From assembly GCA_002049455.2 (NCBI GenBank), contig KV919007.1, positions 56,942-120,941 on the forward strand: DNA of 64,000 bases, written 5' to 3'. Position numbers and translations under genes: made by a program. This stretch comes from Porphyra umbilicalis (taxonomy: Eukaryota; Rhodophyta; Bangiophyceae; Bangiales; Bangiaceae). Shown piece after piece: positions 40,915 through 52,789 of the stretch. How positions within the stretch are numbered: the stretch's first letter is position 1; each line of letters starts with the position of its first letter. The notes under the pieces are model-generated. The model was given only the letters and a program-made list of their open reading frames with translations. It was not told the origin of the DNA and ran no database searches.

Positions 40915-42690
40915 TCATGCCACTCGCTGAAGCAGTCTCCGCAATCCGCGAGTATGCTGCTTCCCAGCCTCCCCTAATTGACGGGAAACCACCAAAGGGT
41001 CGTAGGAGCCTTTCACGACAACGCAGGTGTTGTTCTCCACTTCCTCCCTGTGCCATTCGTCATAGGTGCTAGACACACAGCGCCAGCACGACAGAGAAGC
41101 CTCCTTCTGCGCTCTTTTCCCGGAGTACTCAACTCCCGTAGCGCACAATACGGCAGCGGCCCAGCAGAGAGCATTGCAGTCTTTGCACAGGGCGCCGTCT
41201 TTGGAGTGGTCGACGCGCATGTCGTTTTACTCTGTGAACGGAGGTGCGCGGGCAATCCAGAAACACTTTCGAACGGCATCCAATACGCCAGAGAAAAGCA
41301 CCACCAACAATTTGCCGTCTCGAAAGTTGACAAAGGCTGTTATGTGAACGACAAATTCGGAGACGAACTTCTCGGCCACCATGACGTCTAAGATGAAGTG
41401 CTCGGGATCGCACGCTTTCATGATGTTCGCGTCTCCCCACCACCACTTCCCTGCCACCAATTATTGAGATGACTGTATGATCATCTTTTCCGGAGGATAG
41501 GGCACCTGGCGGCCCAACTCTGGCGCGCACGCGCCATGCTCAATTCAAAGGCGCCACCAGCTGGGGGTAGCGAAATTAGTAGCCGACGTGAGGTTGACAC
41601 CCCGGTTCATACCACTGTGGAGGGCCCCAGAGGCCGTCGCAATGAATTCGCCCGCCTGCTGCTCGGATCGTGCGACCTGTACACCGTGATCTAGGAAAAC
41701 TCTCGGTGGAAAGAACAGACGCTTGCTGGCCAGTACGTCCCAGATGTTTCCGTCTGCCGCGGTCAACTCAAATGGATCAATGTACTACAGTAAGAGAACT
41801 TTGAAAAGTGATCTCTGATGTGCCGCCACGACCCACCATACCTTGGGCTTGCCCGACTGACAATATAGTACCGAGGGAAGCATGCTGTCCTCCACATGCC
41901 ACAGGCATATTGTCCCAAGTGACCGGCGATAGAGCATGTTCGTTGTCATGCTCTCGTACGTCGTGCAGGCCTGCGCCATACCAAAATGGTTCAGGATTCT
42001 CGGACTCGCCAGTCGACTGGATGGGACAAGACGCGGTGTCTGACAGGCAAACATCGGATCGCCAGGGCTGCGGTTCAGCCCGTCGGCAGGACTCGGGAGA
42101 GCGTCGCTGGGATAGAACAGGTCAATCGCATCGACAGATGGCTTTCGGGTGTACTGCAAATAGGGCTCTGGTACTGTTACAGAACCGTCTGCGCTGGGCT
42201 TGCCGGAAACGGTGACCTTTTCCCGAAAGAGACCGGCCTCGTTGATGTCGTCCATAAAAAGTTGCTCATTGAACCCGGGAAAAGAAGCCTGCAAAGCTCT
42301 CGAGCTCAGCCGAGTAGCAACTGCTGCCTCCTTCAGTTCCATCTGCTTCACCTTCGAGCTGGGCAAAAGATGTCCCAATGTCGCTGTCTCCCGACCCGAA
42401 ATGTCCGTGTCACTCATGTCTGTGCTGACAATTGTGGGATAGGATGGAAACTTTTGGAGCCGCACTGACACTTTTTCGTCTGCAGGCTCAGCACACTCCG
42501 ACGGCCGCACGTCACGACTGACGTGGAGAATAACCGCTCCATCCGTCTCAAGTTTTCGTGTTTGTTGGCGAATCAAGTACGGAGCACCGTGCAGTGGAAG
42601 ACCATTTACTGGCAAGACCCCAGCTCCCACGATGGATTTGACATTCTTAGGCGGTCGTGCTTCTTTAGCAACCATCTCGTTGCCGACCAC
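40915..42690 (-). pseudogene. JmjC histone-demethylase-type gene with C5HC2 finger, interrupted
   Basis: Minus strand. A JmjC domain is clear: FGMAQACTTYESM, then GTICLWHVEDSMLPSVLY with the HxE iron ligands, GKPKVWWVV, then GVQVARSEQQAGEFIATASG and ALHSGMNRGVNLTSATNFA with the distal His. JmjC enzymes are Fe(II)/2-oxoglutarate oxygenases that demethylate histone lysines in the nucleus. Further along, CKDCNALCWAAAVLC fits the start of the C5HC2 finger of KDM5/plant JMJ proteins. All parts lie in one frame, broken by TAG (41785), TGA (41545), TAA (41461) and TAA (41227). A GT-AG intron ending at TTCTCTTACTGTAG could remove the first, but the obvious 57-nt version would also remove conserved WWVV. 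It is a pseudogene or a gene with introns I cannot resolve. Confidence 0.75.
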
Positions 42691-42880
42691 TTTTTTGAAG
42701 TCTGGGTGTCACCCCACGGAGGCCGCCGTGTTGTCCTTACGTTGTGACAACGAAACAGACTCTGTCTCACTGCGCAAGGAGCTCGACGAGGACGTTGACG
42801 CGTCCTTGGAAGAGTTGTTGGCCAAACGGGACCCCTACCCATCGGATGAGTGCGTCTAACCATAGCGCTTCCTCGGAAAC

Positions 42881-43162
42881 ATGCTCTCAGAGCCAGAGCG
42901 GTTCACTGCAGACGAAAGGGCCAAAAAACCGCCACTACTTGACGAAGAGCTGGGGGTCGCACTCGGACCGGTACTTCCCGATGACGGGTATTCGCTTGAT
43001 ATAGATGTCGCCAAGCCCGAAGTGCCGCTCGAAAGCGACTTGTGGCTGTTGGTGGAACCCGTGTATCTTGCTGGCGAGTCATCTACCGCCGCAACGCGCT
43101 GCTTTCTGGCCAGTCGGCGCGCGTTCATGCGCGCCGACTACATTTCCGTAACAGCGCAGTAA
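42881..43162 (+). CDS. Acidic small frame, unknown
   Basis: A 93-codon plus-strand frame, acidic and with plausible composition (LLDEELGVALGPVLPDDGY), starts at ATG 42881 and ends at TAA. The same frame is open upstream to 42632 apart from a TAA and a TAG near 42857-42865. It is divergent from, and partly overlaps upstream with, the JmjC gene. No domain is recognised; chance is possible. Confidence 0.3.
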   Translation: MLSEPERFTADERAKKPPLLDEELGVALGPVLPDDGYSLDIDVAKPEVPLESDLWLLVEPVYLAGESSTAATRCFLASRRAFMRADYISVTAQ

Positions 43163-43575
43163 ACAACCACCTCTATGCACGAGCTCAGTGGTGCGAGGAA
43201 GCTGACGGTGGGTGGTAGATCTCTGTTTTTCCGTGTAGTCGGAGGTGATGATCTGCCTCTCGGAGGCGTCGCATATTGAGCTGCTCCCGTCTTCTCAACA
43301 GCAGCTCCACCTACAACACCGTGCGTCCAACCCTTCACTCTTTTAAGAGACACCTAGGCCACCAGCGTTCTCAACATCCCCATCATCCCGGTGTAAGCTC
43401 CCAGAACCTTCTAAGACGTCGTTCGCAGCAGCAGTTGCGACGTTCGCTTCGCTGACATCTACTCTCTTTTAGACGGTTGTAGGCTACTTTTGTCCGTCCG
43501 TCCGCGACCATCCCGGATGGCTGATCGTTCAACAGTGTCAGTGTTCAGCCCCGATTCCAGCCAGTGGTCCTGTAT
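43163..43575. other. Intergenic, nothing recognised
   Basis: Short frames only; no RNA or repeat signature seen. Confidence 0.4.
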
Positions 43576-44254
43576 TCACACGTATTTGAGGATTTCATGA
43601 CACGGCGTGCACATGAAGTGCAGATCGGTCGGCATTCCAGCCCCCATGACAGAATTATGTACCCAACAATTGACGCTTTTTCAGACGAATGACAACAGAA
43701 AACAAACTACAACGAGCTACTCACTGACCGCCAGGACCGCCGGGGTGGTGCGTGTCGTAAGTCATGACCGCCTCTTCACGCTCCTCTCGCTCCATCTCCG
43801 ACATCCAACGCGCACCGCCCTCATACACAAAAAAAAAGAAATGCGTGATGGGGTCTGTCGGCCCCACCTCTTCGTCCCAAAGGTGGTGGTTCAGTTCCCA
43901 CTTCTGGTCCGCCATCATGACGATCCTAGGGGGGTTGGTGTGCAGCTCTATAAGCTCGCTCAATGCTCGCTGGTCAGCTTACCGGGCGAACGACTCCCCG
44001 TAGGACCCGAGCACGGCGTAGCCGAGGAGGTCAATTGACACGAAATCCCCAATAAAGACGTTCGTCCAAAAGTAGTCCCAGTGCTGGGAGTCGTCGCCCT
44101 CCTCGCTGTAGCCCACTTCCTCCGCGCGGAGCACGGCCTCCTCGGCCGCGCTCATCCGGGCGCCAATGCGGCCGCCGCCCCACACGCGACGCCGCTTGCG
44201 GAGCCTTTCCAGCTCCGACAAGACGCGGCGGACCTCTGATATAGACCGCCGCAA
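43576..44254 (-). CDS. Three-exon gene, unknown, C-terminal cysteine/histidine cluster
   Basis: Inferred exons on the minus strand: 44254-43983, 43925-43725 and 43675-43576 (272+201+100 = 573 nt, 190 residues plus TGA). Intron 1 is 57 nt, donor GTAAGCT and acceptor CCCCCTAG; intron 2 is 49 nt, donor GTGAGTA and acceptor CTGAAAAAG. Splicing removes an in-frame stop in each case and keeps one frame. Exon 1 is basic then acidic, followed by DSQHWDYFWTNVFIGDFV. Exon 3 ends with NCWVHNSV...FMCTPCHEILKYV, a small C/H cluster that may bind metal. Function unknown. The second acceptor (AAG) is weaker than the first. Confidence 0.6.
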
Positions 44255-44284
44255 AGCGATCCGCAGAGGGGGTGGGAGTCGTCA

Positions 44285-44308
44285 GGGGGGGGGGGGGGGG
44301 GGGGGGGG
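44285..44308 (+). repeat. 24-base G homopolymer
   Basis: An uninterrupted run of 24 G lies just upstream of the three-exon gene. It could form a G-quadruplex and is prone to length errors in sequencing. Confidence 0.85.
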
Positions 44309-45094
44309 CAAGTCTGCTCGCCAAAGGTGGGGGGTTTGTGGGTGATGCGAGAGGGGGGGGCAGGCACAACGAGCCTGGTACTCGCGCTGTAGGCAAGCGG
44401 GCGGCCTTTTTTTATGCGCCTGCGGCGGCGCTGCTCGCGCCAAATCTTCGGGTCATCCCACCTACGTTCGACGCGGCTTAGATGGAGTTCACTCCTTTGA
44501 GATGCCTGACAGTAATTCCAAACCATCGCGACGGACGGACCTGGCCCTCTGAAATGACTTGGATCTGACTGACGAGCACCGAATTCAGCCAGTCGGCTGA
44601 CTGCCTGACAGTGCCTTCGGGCTGGTCGATGACTTGGATCTGACGAGGACCATATTGAAACGTTCAGCTTACGGTCTGACAGCGTCATTGACAGCGCATT
44701 CGGGCTCGCCGATGACTTGGATCTGACGCAGACAAAAATGAAACGGTAAGCTTACGGGCTTACAGAGTCAATTTTCTGGGTGCAGCGCGCGCTGTACGTC
44801 GCAGACCAAAGGAAAGAAGTGGTTGATGACATGGCAAAAACATTCTGCGGTCGCCCAGCCAGATACGTTCGCTGTCAAATCCTCCCCCAGGGTGTCAGGC
44901 ATGACACCCTCATTTTCGTTACGATTGGAGCCTGTACGAGGCTCCAGTACGGCTAGGACACAGATGGTGGGCAGCAGTGACACCGCCGAAAAAGGCGGCC
45001 GGGGCGCAGCCACCCACGAATTTAAGCGCACCCAGCGACACCACGGGGCTCGAACAGCTTTCAAGCCGCCAAGCATCCTTCAGTTGCCAGCGCA

Positions 45095-45901
45095 ATGGCC
45101 TCCTCCCCGCCATCCCCCGGGCCGCTGAGCATTGAGTTTCGAATCCCCCGCCTGCCGACCGGCGCGCACACCCCCTCCCCCGGCGGCCACCCCACCCCAG
45201 TCGCACACGCGACGCTGGCCACCCCCCCCCCATCGCCTGGGCGCGTCGCGGTGGCGACCGATGCCCAGTCGGTCGGCGGGGCTGTGCCATTTGTGCCAGC
45301 GCCCGTGCCCTGGGCGGCCGTCGCTGCGCCACCGCCTGGTCGCGACGGGCCCTTCATGCCCCAGGCGCGGCCTGCCGCCTCATCCGAGGCGGCCAGCCGG
45401 CCGCTGTCGCTTCTGTTGCCCCCGCGGCCCGGTGGGCTTACAGCTGATTCGGTTTGGGCAGGCGGCCGCGCGACGCAGGGTGGCGGCGGGCCAGCTGTTG
45501 GGTTGATGGAGGAGACGTCTGACCCATTTGCTCCTCGCCGCGTGGCGGCGTCTGCTGCGCGTGGCGGCGGGGCCACCGTCCCAGAGCCCCGACAGGTGGC
45601 CGGCATTTGTGCTCGCACGGCCCGGGCGGTCGAGGCCCGGGCCACGCGCGCCGAAAAATAGGCGAGGCGACGCAAGCCACAAGTGTGGCACTGTAAGACT
45701 TGCAAAGTCGATTGCAGCAGTGCCAAAAATATGTTGGCCCACAAGGCGTCCTCGGGCCATCAACGCAAGGCAGCCGAGCCCGCTGGGACACGCCATTGTG
45801 CGACGTGTGACAGGACTTTTGAATCGGCTGGCCATTCGGCCATCCACATGCAGAGTCGACGCCACGCTTCGACTGCTGTTGGCATGAATTTGAAGAAGTA
45901 A
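45095..45901 (+). pseudogene. Pro-rich protein with two U1/matrin-type zinc fingers, one in-frame stop
   Basis: One frame from ATG 45095 to TAA 45901 (about 268 codons), cut by TAG at 45659-45661. The first 188 codons are Ala/Pro/Gly-rich. After the stop come two fingers of the U1/matrin spacing C-x2-C-x12-H-x5-H: CKTCKVDCSSAKNMLAHKASSGH and a second starting CATCDRTFESAGHSAIH. This class binds RNA or RNA-DNA structures in spliceosomal and nuclear matrix proteins. If TAG is a true stop, a second ATG at 45683 would still make a 72-residue two-finger protein, which looks intact. No introns needed. Confidence 0.55.
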
Positions 45902-47051
45902 AATTTTGTTTCGAGTCTGCGAGGCGTGTCCACTTTGGAAGAGCGCGTGGCTCGGTTGCCAAGTGGCCAACGCCTGGTTGGCGCGCTTCCAGGCGATCCG
46001 CTGCCAAATCGGTAGAGGCAGGCCCCGTGATTTCGAGGGACGCTTGGATCAGAATCTAGCCGAAACGGTCGCACTTCTTTCGCGCCACAGCAGGAACAAT
46101 ACTCTCACATTTCCTTCGCGCCAGTGTGCCAACATACGACCAGGTCAGCATATCTTTGGCGAGTGGATTGTCCATGCCAGTTCACACTCAAAATCCTTTG
46201 CACCGTGCATCTCGGCTTCCTGGCGTCGCCGTCGTCGCGCCCGTCTTGATCCCGCGCGCCTTCACCGGCGCATTTGATTCTTGGCGGGCGCGCCTGACAC
46301 GCCGACGGCAAGGTGCCCCTGTCGGGTGCCGGGCCGCTGAACGAGACCGGTTTGACTGATCGACTGTTGGAGGGGGGAGTTCACAATTCGGACAGGACTT
46401 TCGTTTCCTGTTTTGTACGGTCGTCCCCCTGCCGATTGCTTCGGGCATATAACGGGTTTCGGGGCGCCCGTAAAACTCGCAAGGGATCTTGAGGTTGCAA
46501 ATTTTGGTTGGTTCTCACACCACCAGGGTTGCTTCCCAGGACAGATCCCTCCTCACACCCTGGTGTCTCGGCCGTGAGCTTTCGGGCTTTCGGTCGGGAG
46601 GACCAATCCGGCAATCGGTACCCGCGAGGGACTATTGCCGGTGGACAGAGGAACAAAGGCCCTGTTCGATTAATGAACGGGGGACCCTTTGTGGCTGGCA
46701 CAGCGCCACGACCCTGTTCTGTTTTCGCGCGAAGCGCTGCCCAAATTTGCGACGGTGCGGGACGGACGGCTTCGTGTGTCCCTACAAAGACCGACCCTGT
46801 GCTGCCTCGCCTCCTGCCCCGAGCGCGCCCCGATTTCGTCATCCAAATTGGATTCTGTTGCCCGTGCTGTTATCTTGAGCTGGACTGAGTTCGTAGTTGA
46901 GGGGTGGATCTCGAGAGTGGCCGATTTCGGAATCTCGCCAAGCCCTTGCAGTTCCGATCTCGCGCGACCACCGCATAGTCAATTATCCCACATTAATTTG
47001 GCGTACGAGGGAATATCTTTGTAGTTGCTTTCGTCGGGTACTTCATGCAAT
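45902..47051. other. Upstream region of the Helitron gene, nothing recognised
   Basis: Frames on both strands are short and overlapping. I searched for a 5' TC Helitron end and found none that I can support. Confidence 0.4.
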
Positions 47052-50000
47052 ATGACGGACTCCGACGATGAAATTCGACCTGTTGTGAGTCGGGAGCTGC
47101 CTGCAAGTGAAACACGAAATGCAGCAGGTGTCACCTCTGTGGTGGCTGCACAAGTTCAAATTGATCGTGCACTGGCGCTGAACACCGCCAGGGACGAAAA
47201 GCGACGTCGGAGACGCGAGCAAGACGCAGCACGAAGGGCACGCCTGGCGCATGATCCCGTGGCTGCGGCCGCCGCGCGCGAAAGGGATGCAGCGAACCGG
47301 GCGAGGCGCCAAAAACGACTTCGCGACACTGATCCAGAAGCTTCCGCGTCTGCGCAAGCCGAGAATAATTCTTCCCATGCTGCAGCGCGGCGCCGACTTC
47401 AAGCTGACACTCCGGCAGATGCTGCAGTAGCTCGCGCCCATGCCTCAGCAGCTCGGGCTGAATGCCGTAGCCGCGTTGTTATCGACGCCCATTCGTCAGA
47501 TAGCGAAGGGTCCGACAACGATGAAGAGACGGCCGGCATGCAAGGGACTGCTCGGCCGCACGGTGTTTGCGCAGCTGAGATCATCTCTGGCAACGAGGGC
47601 TACGATGTAGAGCCGTCTGACTTTGGTGACATGAACGTTGTCTGCCAGAAGTGCAAGGCGTACCACTGGATGGATGAACGCATGAAGTCCTCTTCCGATA
47701 GCCGCCCATTTTTCTCAATTTGATGCGGAAACGGAACCGTGGACCTTCCGGCGTTCCCTGATCCTCCCGAGCTGCTGCGGTCATGGGCACTGGGAGAGAC
47801 CGCACAAGACAGAACAATGGCTAATACATTTCGACTCTTGAACAATGCGATGGCCCTGACTTCTTCCAAGGGAAAATCACCCCCGCCGCTTCCTGGGGGA
47901 CGCGGCTGGGAGCCCGCCGTGCGCCTGCATGGAAAGTTCACTCACAACGCTGGCCCACTCCTTGCAGGTGAAGGGCGTGAAGCCTTTTTCCTTCAAGCTT
48001 ACTGTCTGGATTCTGAGGAGAACGGCGAGCGGCTGGCCGCTGTGTGCCGTGCTGTTGCGCATGGGAGAGGGGGCCAAGAGGGATTTGGCCGCATCCCTGT
48101 GAGCGAGCTAGATGAGACCTCGTGGGCGCTCTTCGACGCCGTGCAAATGCTCTATGGCATGCTCATGAGGGAAAAAAACCTGGTGAAGCAGTTTCTCACG
48201 GCTCGCGAGCGTGTGCACGAGATCGAAGCTACCACGGGCAGACATGTTCCCAGCCTTCGTGGCGTTGTGCACGCAAATGCTGTTCCAGCGGGATGTCACG
48301 TGCGCGTGTACAACGATGCGGCGAGTACCAACGGAGAGGTGGCCGCCATTCTGCCTCAGAGTGATTTGGATGTGCCGTCGATGCCGCAAGGTACGGGACA
48401 TTCCGGGGAGCTTAAGCGGGATGTTGTCCTCATGGTTCGCGCGCCAACTGAAGGGGCCGCTCCGCAAGGATTCCTGCGCAAGGTGAGCTTTATGAACTCT
48501 TGGTTTGATCCGACACTGTTTTCTCTACTTTTCCCGCTGGGCACTGATGGATGGCATGACGGGATTCGAAAAACCCGGGGCAGCAAGAAAGTGAGTCAGC
48601 TCGACTTCATGGCGTATCATCTGTTCACTTGGGAGGGCCAGTTCCCCTACCTACAGCGCTGCAAGCGGCTTTGGGGTGAATATGTGGTCGACAAATTTAT
48701 AAAAGTCGAGCACGCCCGCCTGCTCTAGCAGCGGCTAAACCGAAAAAGCCTACGGTGTGAAATGTATAGTCGCGTGGTGGACGCGGTCAGGGATGGTTCG
48801 GCCGCAACAGGGCGGATCAAAAAAGGAGTCCTGTTGCACGCATCGCATGTAGCGAGCCCGAGGTACATGGCTGAGAACTTTGCGGACTCCATGGCTGTCG
48901 TACGTGCCTTTGGCATGCCAGCCCTCTTCGGGACCTTGACCTGCAATCCTCAGTGGAAAGAGATTCAGGATGCACTGCTGCCGCACCAGACGCCGAACGA
49001 TCGCCCGGATTTGATCACACGCGTTTTCAAAATGAAGCTGAAAGAGCTGATCAATATGATCAAGGAGGACAATGTGTTTGGCTATTGTCTGGCATTCGTG
49101 ATGACCATTGAGTTCCAGAAGCGTGGCCTCCTGCACGCTCACTGGCTGGTCATCCTGCGCCGGGAAGATGTGCCTCAGACGGCAGATGCGTACGACAAGT
49201 TCATCCGCGCCGAGATCCCAAAAGAGAGCGACAGCACATCTTTGCGTACTGAAGTGCTGAAGCACATGGTGCATGGGCCATGCGGATCCCACAACGTGGC
49301 CTCGCCGTGCATGGGTATGGATGGCAGCTGCTCCAAAAAGTTTCCGAAAGACCTCGCATCGGCCACAACGGCCACCGAGGACTCCAATCCAAACTACCGG
49401 AGGCGCTCGCCGCAGGACGGAGGGGAGTCCGCGGCCTTCACTCGTGGCAATCGCGCGTCGCAGATCGACAATTCGTGGATTGTGCTCTACTCCCCGCTGC
49501 TTCTGGAGAAATTTGATTGCCACATCAACCTGTAGATCGTTTCCTCTGTCGCCGTTGTCAAGTACATATACAAGTATATTTAAAAGGGACCGGATAAGGC
49601 CATGGTGTCGGTTGTAGCAGCGACTAGGGATGACGAAGGGGGCAAAGAGGTCGGACCGCAGCCCAGAGATGAAATACAGGAGTATCTGGACGCCAGATGG
49701 ATTGCTGAGTGCGAAGCATTGTGGCGGGGACTGTCCAATCCAGCTATCTTTCGTGACCCTGCAATGATGAAGATGCCCGTTCACTTGGAGAACCAGCAGC
49801 CCGTCTTTTTCGCTCCTGGAGAGGCGGAAGGTGTTGCGGCAACCGCACCAAAGCAGACAAAGCTCACAGCCTTCTTCTCCCTGATGCAGGCGCCAGATGA
49901 TGGAAAGTCTCCCTCCACGACAGACCTCCTATATGCGGACATCCCCAGGTACTTTACTTGGCAGATCAAAACGCGCAAGTGGCGGCGCCGCCGGCGCGGT

Positions 50001-52235
50001 GTGCAGAGATCGTCTGAAGATACGCCAGCGATGATTGGCCGGGTGCCTGGCGTCCACCCCTCCATGGGCGATGTGTATTACATGTGGCTGCTTCTTTACC
50101 GCGTGAAGGGACCTGGATCATTTGTGGATCTTCGAACGTACGAGGGTTTCGTGCATCCCACATACAAAGATGCATGCGCAGCAAGGCATATGCTGGCCAC
50201 CAACGCGGTCTGGGATGAGACACTGACGGAAGCGGCTTCTTGGAAGATGCCGGCGGCTCTGCGGGAGCTGTTCGCGTCCGTGGTGGCTCTCAATTCTCCG
50301 GCTGATGTGCCCGACTTTCTGCAAAAGCACTACACCGCTCTCTCCGAGGACATGACCTACAGCTTGTCATCTCCGCAGGCGCAGGGCTTAGACCTGGACG
50401 CTACCGAGGACGACCTGCGCCGCATCGTGCTGCTCGATATTGAAAAGCACATGAGAGCTCGCAACAGCTGTCTTCAAGACCACCAGATACTGATTCCGGC
50501 ATCCCGAGTTGGAGACGACGGGGAGGCGCTGGAGGTCCTCGGCGAAGCTCCTCCACCAGCCAGGAGGGCTGGCGGGCAAGCACTCGCAGAGCAGCTACCA
50601 GGAAATCGGGATGAGCCGCTCGCTGCAGTGGCCCACCGTGTACCGACACTGCAGCCGGACCAGAAAGTCGTTTGGGATGCAGTGAGCGAGTCCATCGACG
50701 GCTCCACGGGGAAATTATTGTTTCTGGACGCCCCTGGTGGCGCTGGAAAGACGTATTTGGCGGAGACTCTCTTGAACTACACGAGAGGCAGCGGTCACAT
50801 CGGGCTAGCGGTTGCATCCAGTGCAATTGCAGCAACTCTCATGCCACTTGGCCGCACCGCGCACAGCCGCTTCAAAATTCCCATCGAGATCAATCAGACG
50901 TCATTCTGCGGCTTCACGCAAAGCACTGAGGTTGCAAAAATGCTGAAAAAGACAAAACTGATTGTCTGGGACGAGGCGTCAATGGCACATCGTCACTGCT
51001 TCGAAGCTGTGGACCGCAGCATTGTGGATGTGATGGGGCCGGAAGTGGCGTCGCAAATCACATGGCTGGTGTGCGGAGATTTCCGTCAGGTTCCAGCAGT
51101 GGTACCCAAAAGGTCCATAGCACAAATCAATCGCGCTTCTCTTCGAAAGTCACGGTTGATGTGGTCACGCTTCACGCGAATGCAACTGACGACAAATATG
51201 CGCGTGAAGACCAGGGCAGACGCAGGTCAGGCTGAGGAGGCCAGCCTTTTCGAGGCCTTTGAGAAATGGCTGTTAGCAATTGGCGATGGGGTTATCCGGT
51301 CCGCTGTGGTGCTTCAGGCAGAGGAGTCAGCACGTGGCACTCCTGCACAGGACTTCGACTTAGAAGCGGACCTGAGAGCAGCGCTCCCTCTGGCCTCAGG
51401 ACAGCGCGGTGCCCGTCGCCGTTCGCCGAGGCCAGGAAGTACTGCCGCGGAGCAGTGTACGACGAAGATCCGCATCCATCGGGCCATGTGTCGCCCGAAA
51501 GAGAGTGGGATGCAGGAGCTAATAAACTCTGTGTTTCCAGAGATGAGCACGGTCAACCCCACGAACGCTGCCGCATTGGACGCCATGGGAGAGCGCATGA
51601 TTCTCACCACTCTGAACAAGGACGTTCTTGACCTCAACGAATGGGCTATCGATCAGTTTCCAGGTGACGCACGGACCTACTACAGCATCGATACAGTCAG
51701 CGATGAGGACATGGAGCTCGTGGAGGTCTATACGACAGAGTTTCTGAACACGATTGACCACTCCTCAGTGCCAACGCACGCAATGGTGCTCAAGGTAGGC
51801 ATGACTGTCATGCTCCTACGAAACCTGGCTGCAAAAAATGGCGACTGCAATGGAACGCGGTACATAGTCACACGGCTTGGCGACAATGTCATCGAGCTCC
51901 GCCAAATTGGCACCAACAGGCGCATCCTCATTCCAAAATTTGATGTGACCACCAGCGACTGTGGGCTACCGATCAAGCTCAAGCGACGGCAATTCCCCAT
52001 CCGGGTGGCACTCGCCGCAACCATCAACAAAGCCCAGGGTGCCACCCTCAAGCGCCTTGGTCTATGGCTGCCGCAACCAGTTTTCGGACATGGCCAGGTG
52101 TATGTTGGCACTTCCCGTGTTGGCGATCCGAGAGAAATCATTGTTGGTGCGCCTGCAGCCTATGATGATGACGCAGGATACATTGTAACTGACAATGTGG
52201 TGTTCACGCAACTGTTGAACGACGATGCTGTTTAG
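47052..52235 (+). pseudogene. Helitron Rep-helicase transposase, four in-frame stops
   Basis: One frame of 1728 codons from ATG 47052 to TAG 52235. Order: basic/Ala-rich N-terminus; zinc-type CQKCKAYHW; the Helitron_like_N region; HUH nuclease with FGTLTCNPQW and the HxH motif RGLLHAHWLVI; the two-tyrosine motif KYIYKY (49560-49577); then a PIF1-type helicase with Walker A DAPGGAGKTYL, Walker B IVWDEAS, VCGDFRQVPAV and INKAQGATL. It would cut and unwind DNA for rolling-circle transposition. Stops are TGA (47721, at a usually conserved Cys), TAG (48726), TAG (49533, at a usual Glu) and TAA (49581, at a usual Tyr), with no frameshift. Termini (TC, CTRR hairpin) were not found, so limits are those of the gene. 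Confidence 0.88.
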
Positions 52236-52387
52236 CCATTCTGTGTTTGTGCCGGCCGGATCATCTTTTGCCAAATACTTTGTTATCATGTTTCATGATT
52301 CGCATGCTCTTTTTCGGTAGTTCCAGCCCATACGAGTTAGTGCAAAAAAAAAACTTTTCCAATTGTAACATGGCTTTTCGATAGTTA
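52236..52387. other. Helitron 3' flank with a small hairpin
   Basis: ATCATGTTTCATGAT at about 52286-52300 is a short perfect hairpin, but no CTRR follows at the usual distance, so I do not call it the Helitron end. Confidence 0.35.
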
Positions 52388-52789
52388 TTGAGAGGACCCT
52401 TTTACTCTGTCGTTGCTTGGATGCGACCAAATGTCGCAGACGAGGCGCTGGCCGGCCCACGGGCACTAGTGTCCATTATAGACGACACTGCGAGTGGGGT
52501 GGTGCAGCGGCCCCTGAGGTTCAGCGCCAGGAGCAAGGCGCCGCCCGGCGATATCGTTGCCCAACGGTTGAGCGGAGTCGGCGAGCGGCTTGTCGCGCCG
52601 CCCTACTCCACCATTTCAATAACCGTGCGCAGAGTCGTTTCCAGCTTCGAAGAGGAGGAAGTGGGCAAGGACGTGACGCCGCACGTCGCGAGCCCTAAGC
52701 TCGGACGCCAGCTGCGACATAATCGATTTCCAGTTGTTTCCGTGAGTCGAAAGCAACGCATTGAAGTGCTCAACTACAGGTTGCCTTGA
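52388..52789 (+). CDS. Small hypothetical frame
   Basis: A 133-residue plus-strand frame with acceptable composition (VVSSFEEEEVGKDVTPHV). No domain is recognised and no neighbour suggests a role. It could be chance. Confidence 0.25.
   Translation: MRGPFYSVVAWMRPNVADEALAGPRALVSIIDDTASGVVQRPLRFSARSKAPPGDIVAQRLSGVGERLVAPPYSTISITVRRVVSSFEEEEVGKDVTPHVASPKLGRQLRHNRFPVVSVSRKQRIEVLNYRLP

Noticed and set aside
52286..52320. Helitron 3' end (hairpin plus CTRR)
   Set aside because: The hairpin is there, but no CTAG/CTRR follows at the expected distance.
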